DNA of 29,308 nucleotides from Oscillospiraceae bacterium. Its GTDB lineage: Bacteria; Bacillota; Clostridia; UMGS1883. Below are positions 7,129 to 14,273 of the stretch, piece after piece. The translations under genes and the position numbers were made by a program. Where the stretch lies: NCBI GenBank assembly GCA_022508735.1, contig JAFLUQ010000009.1, forward strand, positions 1 to 29,308, read 5' to 3'. Below the pieces are notes generated by a model. That model did no database searches. It was not told where the DNA came from and saw only the letters and a list, made by a program, of their open reading frames with translations. Numbering within the stretch: position 1 is the first letter of the stretch; the number at the start of each line of letters is the position of its first letter.

Positions 7129-8178
7129 TTATTCCTTTGCTCTGATTTTCATAAGAATTTCTCCCAGATGATTCTCTCCCCGACAGCTGTACAGATCCAT
7201 TCCCCAAAAAGCATCCTTCCCCTGATTGCCTGCAACCAGAACGGCATTTCCCGTAGCCTTCAGCCTGGCCGCCAGCTCGGGATTTTGCGAAAATTTTGCC
7301 CACAGGATATCTTCCATCAGCCGCAGCCTGTCAGCCTCCCAACCGCTTCGGGGAACACATTGTTTACCGTAACGCTTCGCTTTTTCAGCGCCGCAGCCGA
7401 CAAACCGCAGCCGCTCGGCGTCACCTTCACATTTAGACGCCTGAAAAGCCGCCTCCGCGCACTGGTATGTCAGTCCGTCCCACACAAAGGGTGCGGTATA
7501 GTCGTTGCCTAAAAAATCATATTCTCCTTGGAAACGCTCGATCTCCACAGGGAAATCCTCCACAGACAGCTCCTTAAGCTTTTCCCACACTTTTGGATGA
7601 AGCAAATCCTCTGAGGACTCTTTACTCATCATTCGCTTTCGAACCTCAGATGAGCTTATTTCTTTAGTTCCCTCCGGTTCGGCGGCAAACACAAAAGAAC
7701 CGTAGAAACGCTTTAAGACCGGATCCTGCATGACGGCGGTTTTGGCCTCCGCATCATGACGCGAAAAAAGCACCACCCCATAGCGGGCCAGAAGATCAGA
7801 AGCCTCCGCCCATTTTCTTATAAGCCCCAGCTTGTCGATACCGGCCAGAAGGTAGATATTTGCGTCGGGAAATTCCTCTTCGGCCTTACGCAGGGTTTGA
7901 TAGAACGTCACCTGAGCGACGCCGAGATCCATTTCGCTCACCGTAAGACCGTCGTTTTGCTCACACATGGAGCGCAGCATATCTGTGCGCAGTCGTTCAC
8001 TCAGGCAAATTCTCTCGCCGTCTTTGCGCATTTTCCGTTTCAGATATGCCCTGCTCACGGGAACAAAGACTCCCTTTTCCGCTTTGAGCTCGTCAACCGC
8101 CGCCCGCATCAATTTATAATGGGCAATTGTCGGAGGATTGAAGGATCCGCCCATCACAACGATCTTCTTTTCCGCCAT
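7129..8178 (-). CDS. NadD-like nucleotidyltransferase fused to NADAR domain, 349 aa
   Basis: Residues 1-200 form a nucleotidyltransferase of the NadD/NMN adenylyltransferase type. They contain GGSFNPPTIAH (10-20, the (H/T)xGH nucleotide-binding site with alanine in place of glycine), YLLAGIDKLGLIRKW (109-123) and SSSEVRKR (175-182, the SSTxxR-type motif). Residues 215-349 are a NADAR domain: AEAAFQASK (catalytic-type glutamate), AKFSQNP, FWGMD and GENHLGEILM. The first half would join a nucleotide to a mononucleotide such as NMN or NaMN; the second would break a glycosidic bond. The fusion suggests sequential steps on one NAD-related compound (inference). The start is ATG 8178 with CAGGAGGG. 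A paralogous fusion lies at 10572-11651. Confidence 0.9.
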   Translation of the reverse strand: MAEKKIVVMGGSFNPPTIAHYKLMRAAVDELKAEKGVFVPVSRAYLKRKMRKDGERICLSERLRTDMLRSMCEQNDGLTVSEMDLGVAQVTFYQTLRKAEEEFPDANIYLLAGIDKLGLIRKWAEASDLLARYGVVLFSRHDAEAKTAVMQDPVLKRFYGSFVFAAEPEGTKEISSSEVRKRMMSKESSEDLLHPKVWEKLKELSVEDFPVEIERFQGEYDFLGNDYTAPFVWDGLTYQCAEAAFQASKCEGDAERLRFVGCGAEKAKRYGKQCVPRSGWEADRLRLMEDILWAKFSQNPELAARLKATGNAVLVAGNQGKDAFWGMDLYSCRGENHLGEILMKIRAKE

Positions 8179-8204
8179 TGTTTCACCCTCCTGTTATATT
8201 CCGG

Positions 8205-9374
8205 TCAATCGTTTATATTTAAAGACAAAAGCTCCGGCTCAAAATATTCGTGCACCTCACTGCTGCCATCAACCGTATATCGCCACAGCACGTCGACCTT
8301 ATCGCCGTTTATGCAGGCTATTTCAACACTGTATTCCTTCTCGCCGCTGTCTACCATGAAAGCGACGCTGTCACCCTCATATTCCTCGGGCGTAAGAGAA
8401 AAGTAATTCACAACCTCTGCCATAGCTTCGGCATTAAGCCTCACGGCCTTGTCGAGCCTGAACACAAGCGCCGCCTTTTCTTCGCCGAGCCAGCCGAAGG
8501 CCGGGGAACGGTAAGCTGCCGTCCCTGCTAAAGCGGCATGATGGAATTCACCTAACATAGAATAGCCGCTCTTCGGATGGATAATGTCTGACGAGATCGC
8601 TATCAGCGGGTTCTCGGCTTCAAAGGCGTTAAGATCAAACCGTAAAAAGGTTTTCCACTGCATACGCTTTGGAGCGGCGGGAATGAACGGTATTCCCGAA
8701 TCGGTAAACGAATACTTAAACACCCCATAATTGGGAAGATTGTTATTTTGCGCCGCAATTAAAACATATCCGAGGCGCGCCAGCTGCTTTGGCGTTCCGC
8801 TCTTTAATATGGAATAACGTTTATACATCATGGCGTTTCCGACCGAGGCGTACTGCGCGAACAGCTCAAGGCAGCTTTCATAAGCCTCGTCAGTCAGCCG
8901 CTCGCCGCTCGGCTTAAACAGATAAATCGCTTCCTTCGCGCCCGGCACGCCTGCTTTAACGGCCTTTTCAAGGTACTCCGTTCCCTTTTCAATATCGCCC
9001 CTGCATATTATCCCCTCGCAGAGAAAGCAGCCGGCTGTGTAGCAGGCCCTGCCGTTTCCGAGGTCGGCGGCCTTGAGGCACCATTCGAGCGCGCTTTTAT
9101 AGTCCGGCTCCTTTCTTGTGACCAGATTCCACGGAAGCACGGGAACACCTCTTTGCATTAACTCTAACATATTCGACTTTTCAATCTGACGGAACGGCTT
9201 TGATAAATATAGGCTTACTATTGCCATCATAGCCTCTGTATTGCCGAGATCGGCGGCCTGCTTATATTTCTCAAAGGCGCCCTCAAGGTCATTTTTCCGT
9301 TCAAGCTCAGCGCCCGCCGCAAGCAAATTTTTTGCGGAATTTTTACCGTTACAAAGAGAATCAAATAATCCCAT
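8205..9374 (-). CDS. Sel1-repeat protein with unknown C-terminal domain, 389 aa
   Basis: The N-terminal half has Sel1-like (TPR-type) helical repeats, clearest at about residues 22-55 (YKQAADLGNTEAMMAIVSLY) and 92-145 (CLKAADLGNGRACYTAGCFL, then YLEKAVKAGVPGAKEAIYLF). Such repeats mediate protein-protein contact. Residues 205-389 form a mixed beta-rich region that I do not recognise; it contains aromatic and hydrophobic strands (VAFMVDSGEKEYSVEIACI) and may be a separate domain. No signal peptide is present: the N-terminus MGLFDSLCNGKNSAKNLL is helical. The ATG at 9374 has GCGGAGG ahead. It lies between the metallophosphoesterase and the first NadD-NADAR fusion, with gaps of 35 and 26 nt. It is probably an adaptor in the NADAR operon, but this is only context-based. 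Confidence 0.85.
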   Translation of the reverse strand: MGLFDSLCNGKNSAKNLLAAGAELERKNDLEGAFEKYKQAADLGNTEAMMAIVSLYLSKPFRQIEKSNMLELMQRGVPVLPWNLVTRKEPDYKSALEWCLKAADLGNGRACYTAGCFLCEGIICRGDIEKGTEYLEKAVKAGVPGAKEAIYLFKPSGERLTDEAYESCLELFAQYASVGNAMMYKRYSILKSGTPKQLARLGYVLIAAQNNNLPNYGVFKYSFTDSGIPFIPAAPKRMQWKTFLRFDLNAFEAENPLIAISSDIIHPKSGYSMLGEFHHAALAGTAAYRSPAFGWLGEEKAALVFRLDKAVRLNAEAMAEVVNYFSLTPEEYEGDSVAFMVDSGEKEYSVEIACINGDKVDVLWRYTVDGSSEVHEYFEPELLSLNIND

Positions 9375-9409
9375 AGCTATACCTCCGCTTTCTCATTTTT
9401 AAGTGTCGG

Positions 9410-10558
9410 CTAAAATTCATAGCTGTAATAGCCGCGCGCAATTTTGCGCCCGTCCGCCAGAGACCGCGCGCATACCTCTACGGTGCTGCTGCCCAAAACA
9501 AGGTCGGTGACCACGCCGTCTGTCCACTCGGCAGCGGCCAGCGGCTCCTTTGATTTATAGGTCGTAGGGCAGATGCTGCCGTCGTTTATATAGATATTTC
9601 TGTTTGAGCAGTCGAATTCAACGCAGCCGCTGTAGTCATTGGGCGAAATATGGGTGTGGCCCGACACAAAAATTATTCCCCTGTGCGAGTTAATAATGCT
9701 TTGAAGAGCCTTATTGCGCCCGAAATACGGCGTGCCCGAGGGAGGGCGCTGGGGATTGTGCGCGATAAGGGGCGCATGGCAAAGTATTATGCGCCACCGC
9801 GCGCCGCCCTCGCTGTCAAGATGGGCCTCCAGCCACCTGAGCTGCTCTCCCTGACTGAAGTCAAATTTTCGCCAGTGAGAGGCTATGTTCAGGCCTATAA
9901 TTTCAATATTGCCCTTCCTCGCCGCATAGGCTCCGCTTTCGTCGCATTCGATCTCATACCCGTCTTCGGCCGCCCTTTTTAACAGGCCTGCCTGCAGCGC
10001 CGCCTGGGAGTCGCACCGCTGCCCGCAATACACCAGGGGCTCTATCGGGTAATCGTGGTTTCCCGATACCGCAAACACCGGCCTGTCGAGCCCGGCAAGA
10101 ATGTCGCTCATACTTTGCAGCTGCTCCGGCGTGCCGTCATTTACCAGATCGCCCGCAATTAACACAGTATTTGGCGCGCATAAAAGGGCCTGCTTTATTT
10201 TCCAGGGCTTATTTGACAGGTGCATATCGCTCATAAGGCAAAAGCTCACGCCCTCCTCAGCCGCCGTAGGCTTTTGCTCATCTGGGATCTTCAGCATCAC
10301 CTCATCGGTATGCATAAAATCCGGATACACTGCCCGTGCAAGCACATACTCCGCCCCGGGCGGAATGGTGCGGCCGCCAACGTAACGAAATGTGCCCGTT
10401 CCGTTTGGCAGAACAGGCACATATGCGAAGGCCGTCCAATCAGGCAGCGCGCCCTCTTCATCGGCCCAATAGAGCGACGCGGCAATACAGCCCTTTGCGG
10501 TCACCTTATATATTCCGTCTGCCGAGCTTTTTGACGTAAGCTTGACTTCCAGCTTCAT
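9410..10558 (-). CDS. Calcineurin-like metallophosphoesterase with N-terminal beta domain, 382 aa
   Basis: A cytosolic metallophosphoesterase with all the usual metal-binding motifs: D-x-H in SDMHLS (D111, H113), GDLVND (136-141), GNHDYP (166-171), ILCHAP (H261) and SGHTHISP (299-306). About 95 residues before the core look like a beta-sandwich (VKLTSKSSADGIYKVTAKG) that I cannot name. There is no signal peptide. The start is ATG 10558 with GAGGTG 5 nt ahead; the upstream TTG at 10585 overlaps the previous gene. This superfamily includes enzymes that hydrolyse ADP-ribose and cyclic nucleotides, so a position between two NadD-NADAR fusions makes a nucleotide or ADP-ribose derivative a reasonable substrate. 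That is inference; the sequence itself does not show substrate. Confidence 0.88.
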   Translation of the reverse strand: MKLEVKLTSKSSADGIYKVTAKGCIAASLYWADEEGALPDWTAFAYVPVLPNGTGTFRYVGGRTIPPGAEYVLARAVYPDFMHTDEVMLKIPDEQKPTAAEEGVSFCLMSDMHLSNKPWKIKQALLCAPNTVLIAGDLVNDGTPEQLQSMSDILAGLDRPVFAVSGNHDYPIEPLVYCGQRCDSQAALQAGLLKRAAEDGYEIECDESGAYAARKGNIEIIGLNIASHWRKFDFSQGEQLRWLEAHLDSEGGARWRIILCHAPLIAHNPQRPPSGTPYFGRNKALQSIINSHRGIIFVSGHTHISPNDYSGCVEFDCSNRNIYINDGSICPTTYKSKEPLAAAEWTDGVVTDLVLGSSTVEVCARSLADGRKIARGYYSYEF

Positions 10559-10571
10559 GTGATCACCTCGT

Positions 10572-11651
10572 TTAAACGGCGTCAAAAATGGTTTTCAATT
10601 CCTCTCTGACGCGCATAAGTATCTTACCGAGATGGTTTTCTCCCTCTCCGTTCTTTGAGTTGACTCCCCAGTACGTGTCGCCCCAGGTGTTCCCCTCGAT
10701 CAGCATAAGCCCGTCCGTCTCGAGCAGCCTTCCGGCAATATACGGATTTTGCTCAAACTTGGCCTTTACGATACCGTACATCAGCTCAAGCTTGACGTCC
10801 TCCCAATCCTCCCTCAGCTGCACCTTTCTTCCCCAGCTCTTTGCCTTGCCGGCCGACATTGAGCAAAACCGCATGCGCTCTTCATTGTCGAGCACCTTTT
10901 GCGCCTGAAATGCCGCCTCTGCATTTGTGTATGTGAGTCCGTTGAAGCATATCGGCGTCTCATAGAAATTACTGAGGAACCTGTACCTCTCCTCATGGAA
11001 GTCGGATATACTGCTTCCCGGAATATAACCTATCTGATTCATGATATTCCACACCTCCGGATGAATAAAGCTTTTTGCCGTCTGATCGTTTTCGCGCAGG
11101 CGGCGGCGAAACTCCGATGAGCTGATGCTCGCTATGTCCTCAGGCGCCTCAAAGGGCACAAAGCTTTCACGGTGGGCCGTCAAAAACTCATTTTCGCTTA
11201 TCAGCTCTGCTATATCCTCGCCCATGCGCGACGCGGTAAGTATGAAAAAGCGCCGCATAAATTCATCTGCCCTGTGCCAGCGCGGAATTATATGCAGCTT
11301 ATCGCTGCCCATAATGAAATATACCTCCGCGCCGGGATTTTTGTTCTGGATATATTCTAAAGATTCGTATGTGAAGCCCTTCTCGGTGCGGTGCATTTCA
11401 TAGTCTTCAATTTCTATGCGGCTGTCGCCCTCGGCCATAGCAGCGAGCATATTAAGCCGCACATTTTCAGATAGCGTCTCATTTTTATACCCGGCCTTTG
11501 CCAGCTTTCTGCGCACATACGCGTCCGGCGCCGGAAGAAAAATGCCCTTATCCGCATCAATTGCAGACATTGCCGACTGAAGCAGCTTCAGATGCGCTAT
11601 TGTCGGCGGATTGAAGGAGCCGCCGAGCACTGCGATCTTCTTAGTATTCAT
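10572..11651 (-). CDS. NadD-like nucleotidyltransferase fused to NADAR domain, second copy, 359 aa
   Basis: It has the same two-domain architecture as the 7129-8178 gene but is clearly diverged. The nucleotidyltransferase part has GGSFNPPTIAH (10-20), YFIMGSDKLHIIPRW (111-125, the GxDxxxxxxxW region of NadD) and SSSEFRRR (177-184). The NADAR part (about 218-352) is closer to the YbiA consensus: FLSNFY, AEAAFQAQK (E245), SWGRKVQLREDWEDVKLELM, AKFEQNP, YWGVNS and GEGENHLGKILMRVRE. ATG 11651 is preceded by AAGGTGAT. The gap to the metallophosphoesterase is 13 nt. Both copies keep the motifs expected for activity, so they may act on different substrates. Housekeeping NadD proteins are about 200 residues without this extension, so neither copy is likely to be the cell's ordinary nadD. 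Confidence 0.92.
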   Translation of the reverse strand: MNTKKIAVLGGSFNPPTIAHLKLLQSAMSAIDADKGIFLPAPDAYVRRKLAKAGYKNETLSENVRLNMLAAMAEGDSRIEIEDYEMHRTEKGFTYESLEYIQNKNPGAEVYFIMGSDKLHIIPRWHRADEFMRRFFILTASRMGEDIAELISENEFLTAHRESFVPFEAPEDIASISSSEFRRRLRENDQTAKSFIHPEVWNIMNQIGYIPGSSISDFHEERYRFLSNFYETPICFNGLTYTNAEAAFQAQKVLDNEERMRFCSMSAGKAKSWGRKVQLREDWEDVKLELMYGIVKAKFEQNPYIAGRLLETDGLMLIEGNTWGDTYWGVNSKNGEGENHLGKILMRVREELKTIFDAV

Positions 11652-11680
11652 TAGTTATCACCTTCTTACCTGTGTATAGC

Positions 11681-12208
11681 TCATATATTGCGAAAGATCC
11701 TGAGCTTTGAGACCTTCTCAAGCCCCTTATTCCACTTAATGCCCTTCTCCGGGAAGCCCAGCTCCTCAAAATACGGCTTCAGAATGGCGGGCGCAGCCGT
11801 AAGAGCTCCGTAAACTTTAAAGGACGGTATCTTGTACCCATATCGGCTGGTGACGAGATTTACATCTTTTCCGTCAAACATCAGAAATTCAGACACCGCA
11901 CCGTCCCATTCCCTGTCCTCACTGTCAAAGGTGGGAACGGATTCATAGCATTGCAGCACCTTATTACCGTATACGTCCTCCCTTATGAGGATATCCTCTG
12001 CGATCTCTTTGAGAGTGCGCCCCCGGAAGGACTCAATATCCGTATACTCTCTCCCGTTAAGAATGTATTTATACCCTCTCATATCCCAGGCGTCATTGTA
12101 CAGCTTTTCGTATTTAAACGTCAGCTCGCATACATTTTCACCCAGGCGGAGCTTATATTGAACCGTCTCCAGAGCTAAATTTTTGAAAATATCAGCTAAA
12201 AAAACCAT
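11681..12208 (-). CDS. Unrecognised protein in NADAR operon, 175 aa
   Basis: I do not recognise this family. The 175-residue product is mixed alpha/beta and soluble, with strands such as YKLRLGENVCELTFKYEK near the N-terminus and many aromatic residues (W, Y, F) throughout; the C-terminus is basic (KLRIFRNI). The frame is open upstream to 12400 but that part overlaps the glycohydrolase gene; the real start is ATG 12208, with GGAAGGAG and an 8-nt gap, 23 nt after the glycohydrolase stop. It is flanked by an ADP-ribosylglycohydrolase and a NadD-NADAR fusion, so it is probably part of the same pathway or a substrate or target-recognition partner. No catalytic motif was noticed. Confidence 0.8.
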   Translation of the reverse strand: MVFLADIFKNLALETVQYKLRLGENVCELTFKYEKLYNDAWDMRGYKYILNGREYTDIESFRGRTLKEIAEDILIREDVYGNKVLQCYESVPTFDSEDREWDGAVSEFLMFDGKDVNLVTSRYGYKIPSFKVYGALTAAPAILKPYFEELGFPEKGIKWNKGLEKVSKLRIFRNI

Positions 12209-12231
12209 GCTCAGCTCTCCTTCCGGCCGCC

Positions 12232-13158
12232 TCACTTTATGGCATTTATAAATCTGTCGCACATTTCTGTAATATAGTCCTTGCGCATGAGCTGATCTAT
12301 CCACTTTTCCGGCACGGGATAACACATCCCCGCAAGACCGCCGGCTATAGCCGCTATAGTGTCGGTATCGCCGCCGAGGTTGATGGCCTTCATTATGCAA
12401 TCCTCGTAGTTATCGGTGTTAAGGAAGCACCACAGCGCCGCCTCCAGCGATTCAACAACAAAAACGCTGCTTTTTATCTCATCCTCGGTGAGGTGTTCGA
12501 TATTTTTTATTTTGTCGAGAGGCGCGCCTAAGTCGCCGAGCGCCCCGGTTATGGAGTGCTTATCCATGCCCTCAAGCAGCCTGCGCGCAAACTCAACATA
12601 TACTTCACAGGAGCGGGTGGAATATTCGTGAGCGTGAGTGAGGGCCGAAAGCTCACGCACCGTGACGCCGGAGCTTTCCATAAGCGGCCCTACGAACGCA
12701 AAGGGCAGCATACGCATGAGCGAGCCGTTGCCGTTGTCCTGCTCATCGGCTCCGCCGCATTCGAGGGCCTTGGCACCGCCGCGGTATTTTTCCAGCGCGG
12801 CTACGGTTCGTCTGCCCTGACCGATGGATTTGCCGTAGGGCGTGAATTCGCCCTCGAAATGCCATTTGCAGAAATTGTTCATCATATCCTCAGGGTCGAT
12901 TCTGCCGAGGCGGGAGATACTTTCAAGCTCCGCAAGGACCATAGCGGTGTCGTCCGTCCAGATCCCGGCGGGCATTTCATCCTCGTACCAATGGGCGGGC
13001 ATACCCTTTTTATAGCCCCTCATTACATAGCCGCCCTGACCGTCGCTCGCGTCGGCGTATACATCATATTCACCGCGCTTGCCGGTCTCATACGGCATAC
13101 CGAACGCGTCGCCCACGGCAAGGCCGAGAACGGCGTTTTTTATCAGCTTTGCATCCAT
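12232..13158 (-). CDS. ADP-ribosylglycohydrolase (DraG/ARH family), 308 aa
   Basis: The all-helical ADP-ribosylhydrolase fold removes ADP-ribose from modified protein side chains or related adducts using a two-metal centre. Both metal motifs are present: WTDDT at about residues 67-71 and GGDTDT at 262-267, plus the N-terminal GLAVGDAFGMPYE and the NGNGSLMRMLP segment (about 142). Length fits the family (about 300). The start is ATG 13158 with GGGAGG ahead; the longer frame to 13221 overlaps the preceding gene. It sits in an operon with three NADAR domains, so the island encodes two unrelated classes of enzyme that can act on ADP-ribose linkages. No matching ADP-ribosyltransferase is encoded in the window. 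Confidence 0.93.
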   Translation of the reverse strand: MDAKLIKNAVLGLAVGDAFGMPYETGKRGEYDVYADASDGQGGYVMRGYKKGMPAHWYEDEMPAGIWTDDTAMVLAELESISRLGRIDPEDMMNNFCKWHFEGEFTPYGKSIGQGRRTVAALEKYRGGAKALECGGADEQDNGNGSLMRMLPFAFVGPLMESSGVTVRELSALTHAHEYSTRSCEVYVEFARRLLEGMDKHSITGALGDLGAPLDKIKNIEHLTEDEIKSSVFVVESLEAALWCFLNTDNYEDCIMKAINLGGDTDTIAAIAGGLAGMCYPVPEKWIDQLMRKDYITEMCDRFINAIK

Positions 13159-13189
13159 AGTGTTTCCTCCCTTTCCATATTCGCAATAT

Positions 13190-13804
13190 TTAAGCCTCGC
13201 AAATATCCAGCGTGAGATCAATAGCGTCTATTACGCTGACTATATGATATTTAAGAACAAACAGAATGTCACTTTCATCGGGATATTTGTTCTTCACCTT
13301 TCTCAGCAGCGGAAGAACAAACTGCCGGGTCTCTTCAATGTATGCCCTTAGCTTCTCTTTGGTAAATGTTCCCGCCATGGTCGATACGTTATGGCAGCGG
13401 TCTATAAGCTTGGTAAAGGCGGCCTCCCTGCTCTCAAGCAGCAAATTGTAATACCTGATCTTGGCTGTCTCCTTTGTTTCTCCGTCCATGACGGCAAAGG
13501 TCATCAGCTCCACGCCGCGCCTGACCTTATCATTCACCGGCAGCTCCTCCGCCGCCACTCCGCAGTCCTCGCAGACGTCATGGAGCAGTATGGTGGCGAT
13601 AACGTCATCGTCCCTGACGCCGAGGCTCAGGGCGTTGCAGGCCATGGTCAGAGGGTGAATTATATACGGCTCACCGCTCTTTCTCATCTGCCCCTCGTGC
13701 TTATCTCTTGCAAACGACAACGCCCTGAGCGTCTGCTTCATGTTCAGCCCACAGGCATACCCTCTTATATATGTATACATTTTTTCAGCATTAAACATTT
13801 CCAT
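13190..13804 (-). CDS. SpoT-like HD hydrolase, small alarmone hydrolase type, 204 aa
   Basis: A single-domain HD hydrolase closest to the hydrolase half of RelA/SpoT and to MESH1. Visible motifs are FARDKHEGQMRKSGEPYIIHP (residues 31-51, metal-binding histidine H36), LLHDVCED (73-80; HD 75-76, ED 79-80), and LIDRCHNVSTM (133-143; D135, N139), matching the HD, ED and DRxHN elements needed for ppGpp 3'-pyrophosphate removal. There is no synthetase or TGS domain. MESH1-type enzymes can also act on NADPH, a possible link to the NAD-related genes here. The ATG at 13804 has ACGGAGG with an 8-nt gap; GTG 13813 is less likely. It is second in unit C, 71 nt after the EF-Tu-like gene and 31 nt before the glycohydrolase. 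Confidence 0.87.
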   Translation of the reverse strand: MEMFNAEKMYTYIRGYACGLNMKQTLRALSFARDKHEGQMRKSGEPYIIHPLTMACNALSLGVRDDDVIATILLHDVCEDCGVAAEELPVNDKVRRGVELMTFAVMDGETKETAKIRYYNLLLESREAAFTKLIDRCHNVSTMAGTFTKEKLRAYIEETRQFVLPLLRKVKNKYPDESDILFVLKYHIVSVIDAIDLTLDICEA

Positions 13805-13875
13805 ACAGTCCACCTCCGTAAAATCTGCCTAAGCACGGCTCCGTAAAGCTGATCGCCCCGGGAATTTACTATTCA

Positions 13876-14136
13876 CTAAAAAACAATGGTGTCTCTCACC
13901 TGAGGCTTGGTCTCAAAGTGCAGCGTGTTGAGCAGCAGGCCGACCTCGTCATTTAAAAACGCCTCCTGCAGCAGCTTTCTGTTCATCTCTATTGCCACCA
14001 GCTCACAAACGCCTTTAAAATTGCCGTCCCTGTCATATATTACCACGTCGCTCCCTGCAGTTATTTTTTTCACATTAATAATGCCGGTCACAACTGTTCC
14101 CCTTGACTCCAGCTCAAATGTATCCTGAATTAACAT
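13876..14136 (-). CDS. Stand-alone EF-Tu domain 2-like beta-barrel, 86 aa
   Basis: The whole 86-residue product aligns by eye with domain 2 of elongation factor Tu: ESRGTVVTGIINVKKITAGS matches the GRGTVVTGxVxxGxIxxGx strand pair, and VAIEMNRKLLQEAFLNDEVG matches the VEMFRKLLDEGxAGENVG segment of EF-Tu. There is no GTPase domain, and the ATG is well supported (GGAG about 10 nt ahead, promoter -10 only 28 bp upstream of the ATG), so it is a true small gene rather than a fragment of tuf. It is the first gene of the nine-gene unit C. In translation factors this domain contacts the aminoacyl-tRNA end; a tRNA-binding, ribosome-binding or EF-Tu decoy role is possible but unproven. Confidence 0.88.
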   Translation of the reverse strand: MLIQDTFELESRGTVVTGIINVKKITAGSDVVIYDRDGNFKGVCELVAIEMNRKLLQEAFLNDEVGLLLNTLHFETKPQVRDTIVF

Positions 14137-14163
14137 GGATGTTTATCTCCTTTTTTTATTTGT

Positions 14164-14208
14164 ATTATACTCCTCCCGGTGAATACCTTTGTCCAAAATA
14201 ATTTGACA
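14164..14208 (-). promoter_or_regulatory. Promoter with diverged shared box, NADAR operon
   Basis: Minus-strand TATAAT at 14169-14164, with the 18-nt box TGTCAAATTATTTTGGAC at 14208-14191 and exactly 21 bp between. The following base completes TGTC-N11-GACA. The sequence next to the -10 (GAGGAGTATAATAC) is identical to that of the promoter at 6347-6391. A transcript would begin near 14157, 20 nt before the ATG at 14136. Confidence 0.72.
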
Positions 14209-14216
14209 TTTTTAAC

Positions 14217-14230
14217 GCCGCTTCAGCGGC
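14217..14230 (-). other. Short hairpin between units D and C
   Basis: GCCGC/GCGGC 5-bp stem with a 4-nt loop, 44 nt after the stop of the small membrane protein gene (14274). There is no T tract immediately after it on the minus strand (GTTAAAAATG), so termination here would be weak. Some transcripts from unit D may read into unit C. Confidence 0.35.
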
Positions 14231-14273
14231 TGCTGAGAAGCGCTTTGCATCTGTTTTATCTGTTTTCCGTTTA

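Noticed and set aside
7121..7303. Upstream extension of the stand-alone NADAR frame to 7303
   Set aside because: It overlaps the NADAR end of the preceding fusion gene, has low-complexity Gly/Ser/Arg content, and lacks a ribosome binding site.
7129..11651. One NadD-NADAR gene as the housekeeping nadD
   Set aside because: The NADAR fusion, duplication, and location among ADP-ribose genes rather than with obg, rplU or yqeK-type neighbours argue against it.
12209..12400. Upstream extension of the 175-aa unknown protein
   Set aside because: The stretch is Arg/His/Ser-rich out-of-frame reading of the glycohydrolase 3' end; ATG 12208 has a clear GGAAGGAG.
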